The notes beneath the pieces are model-generated. The model searched no databases and was not told the DNA's origin. It saw only the letters and a program-made list of their open reading frames with translations. The position numbers were made by a program, and so were the translations under genes. Source: an uncultured Ruminococcus sp. (GTDB lineage Bacteria; Bacillota; Clostridia; Oscillospirales; Ruminococcaceae). From it: a stretch of 8,947 bases of DNA. The stretch is from positions 1 through 8,947 of the forward strand of contig CAMNJD010000208.1 of the NCBI GenBank assembly GCA_946540705.1. The letters run 5' to 3'. Of this stretch, positions 7,004 to 8,947 are shown one piece after another. Position 1 is the stretch's first letter. Each line of letters opens with the position of its first letter.

Positions 7004-7032
7004 TTGACAAAGCTGTGAAAATCGTGTATTAT
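7004..7032 (+). promoter_or_regulatory. Sigma-A promoter facing the membrane-protein/pdaA unit
   Basis: TTGACA (7004-7009) and TATTAT (7027-7032) are 17 bp apart: a perfect -35 and a 5 of 6 -10. The predicted TSS is near 7039. The first plus-strand gene with a good RBS starts at 7265, so the transcript would have a leader of about 226 nt that is entirely antisense to the small gene at 7029-7199. The -10 box overlaps that gene's stop codon. Confidence 0.8.
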
Positions 7033-7199
7033 TGAATGAGCGCAGGCGCTTCACCGCGCGGTGTCTGCGTTCCCGGCCGCCAGACCGAAACCGTTTCATC
7101 TGCCTCGGGATCCGTCTGCGGCATCGCCGGCGGCTGACCGATCCGGCGCAGCGGGTCATAGATCTTGACATCCTTGTCCTGCATTTCATACTGTTTCAT
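7029..7199 (-). CDS. Small hypothetical protein (56 aa)
   Basis: I do not recognise this protein. The start at 7199 has AAAGGAG 8 nt upstream, an RBS as good as any in the window; the longer frame from 7226 has none. It encodes 56 residues: a charged N-terminal half (MKQYEMQDKDVKIYDPLRRI) and a Pro/Gln-rich second half with a single Trp. It has no signal peptide or membrane helix, is likely soluble, and is probably partly disordered. Codon use is like that of the neighbours, with G or C in most third positions. It is divergent from the membrane-protein gene at 7265 and 170 bp upstream of rpe on the same strand. No clear promoter of its own is visible. A strong rightward promoter starts at its stop codon and would make antisense RNA over the whole gene. 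It could be a chance ORF, but the RBS argues against that. Confidence 0.55.
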   Translation of the reverse strand: MKQYEMQDKDVKIYDPLRRIGQPPAMPQTDPEADETVSVWRPGTQTPRGEAPALIQ

Positions 7200-7264
7200 G
7201 AATACCGCTCCTTTCTGCGTATCCATAGTATGCCGCAGATGCCGCGGAAATACACGGAGGAAAT

Positions 7265-7795
7265 ATGCCGCATTTCTGGAAATCCTGCGGAACAGTCCTG
7301 ATCTGGATTCTGATTTCGGAGCTGCTCTGCCTTGTTGTCGCCTTTTCGTTCGCGATCATGTCCGCGAAGTGGATCCGCTTTCTCAGCCTGCTCTGCGGGC
7401 TGACCGCGCACTGCCTGCTCATGGGAAGCTGCGCGCAGAAGATCTCGCAGCAGGACGCCGCACATTACCGCATCACCGGCGAGCGCACCGCGCAGACAAA
7501 GCCTCTGCTGCTCGCGCTCTGTGCGCTGCTCCCCGGCACGCTGACCTATCTGATGCTGCCGCTGAATCCGCACAGCATCCTGGCTATGAACCTTTTTCCG
7601 CTGCTGAATTCGCCGTTTATTCAGGTTTACCGGCTGATTTTTCAGCGCGATGAGACATTCGCCGCACTGTCTCCGGTTCGCCGCATGCTTGCTGCACTGC
7701 CGACGCTCGTGACCGGCGCTGCGATCTGGGCCGGCTATCAGATTGCCTATATTCCCGCGCTGGCAAAAATGGATGCCAGCAATCCCCGCACATAA
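7265..7795 (+). CDS. Four-helix integral membrane protein of unknown function
   Basis: This 176-residue protein starts at ATG 7265 with GGAGG 4 nt upstream. Four hydrophobic segments are visible, at about residues 8-30, 37-56, 80-100 and 141-164, separated by polar loops. The first loop (57-79, QKISQQDAAHYRITGERTAQ) and the third (125-140, IFQRDETFAALSPVRR) are charged and probably cytoplasmic. I do not recognise the family and see no catalytic motif. It lies 73 bp upstream of pdaA in the same direction, with no obvious promoter between them. Both probably come from the promoter at 7004-7032, so a role in envelope or cell-wall biology is a reasonable but unproven inference. Confidence 0.78.
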   Translation: MPHFWKSCGTVLIWILISELLCLVVAFSFAIMSAKWIRFLSLLCGLTAHCLLMGSCAQKISQQDAAHYRITGERTAQTKPLLLALCALLPGTLTYLMLPLNPHSILAMNLFPLLNSPFIQVYRLIFQRDETFAALSPVRRMLAALPTLVTGAAIWAGYQIAYIPALAKMDASNPRT

Positions 7796-7803
7796 TCGTG
7801 CTG

Positions 7804-7860
7804 CCTTTGCATATGCTGATGTTGCGAAATCTGTTGTTTCGCAAAACGGATCTGCAAAGG
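7804..7860 (+). promoter_or_regulatory. Nested stem-loop that can sequester the pdaA ribosome binding site
   Basis: There are two perfect inverted repeats, one inside the other. The outer arms are CCTTTGCA (7804-7811) and TGCAAAGG (7853-7860); the inner arms are TTGCGAAA (7822-7829) and TTTCGCAA (7837-7844) with a 7-nt loop. GAT/ATC (7818-7820 with 7850-7852) can add three more pairs. The right outer arm contains most of the pdaA Shine-Dalgarno sequence AAAGGAG (7856-7862), so the folded form would block translation. No T-run follows, so it is not a terminator. It may be a translational switch or thermosensor-like hairpin; an operator built on the TTGCGAAA palindrome is the alternative. Confidence 0.6.
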
Positions 7861-7868
7861 AGAATGAA

Positions 7869-8594
7869 ATGAAAAAGCTCATCACTGCGGTCTGTCTGCT
7901 GCTCGCCTGTACGGTGATGCCGCAGATCCCGGCCGCTGCAATCGGCTACGGACAGGGCAAGGCGGTCGATGCGGAAAACCGTCCGACCGGTGCGCTGGAA
8001 TTTCAGTCGGAATATGCCGAGGTCGGCGCGTATGCACTGACGGATGACCCGGCGCGCATCATCCTGACCTTCGATCAGGGCTATGAAAACGGCTACACTG
8101 CGGGCATTCTGGACACATTGAAGGAAAAGGGCGCATCTGCGATCTTTTTTCTGACCGGTGACTATGCAAAAAAGGAACCGGAGCTCGTGCGGCGCATGAT
8201 CGCGGAGGGGCATGCCCTCGGCAATCACGGCATGACGCATGCAGCACTCCCCTCCCTCACCGATGCAGAGATCGAGGAGGAGATCATGAGCCTGCACCGC
8301 TATGTGCAGGAGCATTACGGCTATGACATGCAGTATTTTCGTCCGCCCTGCGGGGAATATGACCTGCTCTCGCTGGAAAAGGTGCATTCGCTGGGATACC
8401 GGACGCTGTTCTGGAGCATGGCGCATGTAGACTGGAAAACTGACGATCAGCCCGACCCGCAGTCGGCGCTTGCCAAGCTGACTGCTGATGCGCACGGCGG
8501 CGCAATCTGCCTGCTGCACGCAGTCTCCGCTACAAATGCGCAGATCCTCGGGGATCTGATCGACGCATTCCGCGCAAAGGGATACAAGGTATAA
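7869..8594 (+). CDS. pdaA: PdaA-like polysaccharide deacetylase (CE4, NodB fold)
   Basis: I start this 241-residue protein at ATG 7869, which has AAAGGAG 6 nt upstream and puts a signal peptide (about 1-24, ending PAAA) at the N-terminus. The longer in-frame start at 7743 lies inside the upstream gene. NodB motifs are in order: TFDQGYENGYT (67-77, catalytic base Asp69), GNHGMTH (118-124, zinc ligands His120 and His124), RPPCGEYD (158-165), FWSMAHVDWK (181-190) and LLHAVS (215-220). The FD-GYENGYT block and the VDWK motif are characteristic of PdaA rather than general chitin deacetylases. Bacillus subtilis PdaA removes the acetyl group from muramic acid as a step to muramic delta-lactam in spore cortex. 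Motif 1 has Gln70 where many NodB enzymes have the second, metal-binding Asp; PdaA itself has Asn there. It acts outside the membrane. It is probably cotranscribed with the upstream membrane protein, with translation possibly gated by the preceding stem-loop. Confidence 0.9.
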   Translation: MKKLITAVCLLLACTVMPQIPAAAIGYGQGKAVDAENRPTGALEFQSEYAEVGAYALTDDPARIILTFDQGYENGYTAGILDTLKEKGASAIFFLTGDYAKKEPELVRRMIAEGHALGNHGMTHAALPSLTDAEIEEEIMSLHRYVQEHYGYDMQYFRPPCGEYDLLSLEKVHSLGYRTLFWSMAHVDWKTDDQPDPQSALAKLTADAHGGAICLLHAVSATNAQILGDLIDAFRAKGYKV

Positions 8595-8596
8595 AC

Positions 8597-8633
8597 AAAC
8601 GGGACACTGCCTGCCGTGACAGTGTCCCGTTTT
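8597..8633. terminator. Bidirectional intrinsic terminator between pdaA and the TPM-type gene
   Basis: A perfect 13-bp stem (8597-8609 with 8620-8632) closes a 10-nt loop, with GGGACACTG and its complement as the core. TTTT follows on the plus strand, and TTTGTTTAT on the minus strand. It starts 2 nt after the pdaA stop codon and 2 nt after the stop codon of the convergent gene, so it can end both transcripts. Confidence 0.9.
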
Positions 8634-8634
8634 G

Positions 8635-8947
8635 TCAGTTGCTCTTTTGCCGCGCCGTTTTTTCCGTTCGTTTATACAGATACCGGTCATTTTGCTGCGC
8701 GAGCCGGAAGCTGTTCTGCTTCACATAATTCATCGCAGAATCTTCCTTATGTACGGACTTGAGCTGCGACCACAGGATGCCGAGCACAATGCCGCCGACG
8801 ATCAGTGCCGCGATGATCGTGACAAAGGCGTCCTTGCTGAACAGGTAGCCCAGCACACCGCCGACAGCCGCCGCGATCAGGAAGAACAGCACAGCCTTCA
8901 GCTTGTCCGTCGGCAGATCACCGACAAACTTGCCGGACTGGCCGTTC
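8635..8947 (-). CDS. C-terminal part of a TPM-domain-type membrane protein (5' end missing)
   Basis: The frame is open to the right edge (104 codons visible), with the N-terminus outside the window. The GTG at 8892 is probably internal: the frame continues upstream with plausible codons (NGQSGKFVGDLPTDKLKAV) and no RBS precedes it. The visible part has two hydrophobic segments (VLFFLIAAAVGGVLGYLF and AFVTIIAALIVGGIVLGILW). A basic cytoplasmic tail follows: SQLKSVHKEDSAMNYVK, then SFRLAQQNDRYLYKR. This 'QLKSV---A-nYVk--S--L----D-yLYk' tail is what I recall from the region after the membrane helix in TPM-domain (YgcG-type) proteins of Ruminococcaceae. The usual Gly/Ser/His-rich end is absent. 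The TPM domain itself cannot be seen, so the name is an inference. The function of these proteins is poorly known. Confidence 0.62.
   Translation of the reverse strand, partial: NGQSGKFVGDLPTDKLKAVLFFLIAAAVGGVLGYLFSKDAFVTIIAALIVGGIVLGILWSQLKSVHKEDSAMNYVKQNSFRLAQQNDRYLYKRTEKTARQKSN

Noticed and set aside
7040..7073. CACCGCGCGGTG palindrome just after the rightward TSS as a terminator or attenuator
   Set aside because: No T-run follows, and the bases are also explained by codons of the small gene on the other strand. It is kept only as a possible leader fold.
7227..7271. Three copies of ATGCCGC (7230-7236, 7239-7245 and at the start codon 7265)
   Set aside because: They are 7-mers made of common GC-rich codons and are irregularly spaced. 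They probably arose by chance, and only the third has an RBS at the right distance.
7617..8690. 357-codon minus-strand frame opposite pdaA
   Set aside because: It covers pdaA, the bidirectional terminator and part of the membrane-protein gene in antisense. The PdaA motifs decide the coding strand.

Overview
The window looks like chromosomal DNA from a fairly GC-rich, low-redundancy member of the Bacillota, most likely Ruminococcus or a close Oscillospiraceae relative. I infer this from the gene content: a secreted subtilase with BspA-type leucine-rich repeats, a membrane-anchored DUF4015-like protein on a Thr-rich stalk, a MecA adaptor, a PdaA deacetylase and a TPM-type membrane protein. AAGGAGG-like ribosome binding sites and sigma-A promoters fit as well. 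I see no mobile element, tRNA, rRNA or CRISPR array, and no gene-free stretch longer than 300 bases.

Layout, left to right. Bases 1-3009 (minus) hold a large secreted subtilisin-family protease whose 3' end lies off the left edge. It has an extended -10 promoter behind it. Next (minus, 3205-4545) is a type II membrane-anchored DUF4015/TIM-barrel glycosidase-like protein ending in a strong hairpin. Upstream of it (minus, 4625-5605) is a multi-pass membrane protein that I read as a highly diverged, orphan RnfD/NqrB-superfamily protein without the flavin-attachment motif. Only 39 bp away and divergent is mecA (plus, 5645-6259). Its 3' end overlaps the convergent ribulose-phosphate 3-epimerase gene rpe (minus, 6202-6858) by 58 bp.

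The 6859-7264 region is a compact regulatory hub. It contains a near-consensus promoter for rpe, a long imperfect dyad directly abutting that promoter's -35 box, and a second near-consensus promoter facing the other way. That second promoter fires antisense through a small 56-codon minus-strand gene (7029-7199) towards a two-gene plus-strand unit. The unit is a four-helix membrane protein of unknown function (7265-7795) and a PdaA-like polysaccharide deacetylase (7869-8594). Between these two genes are nested perfect inverted repeats that can bury the pdaA Shine-Dalgarno sequence. A bidirectional terminator (8597-8633) separates pdaA from the C-terminal end of a TPM-type membrane protein (minus, 8635 to beyond the right edge).

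Taken together, much of the content concerns the cell envelope (protease, glycosidase-like protein, peptidoglycan deacetylase, several membrane proteins). The two housekeeping functions are sugar-phosphate metabolism (rpe) and regulated proteolysis (mecA). No single pathway joins all the genes. The most unusual items are the RnfD-like protein without its flavin site, the dyad between back-to-back promoters, the antisense promoter over the small gene, and the RBS-sequestering structure before pdaA.
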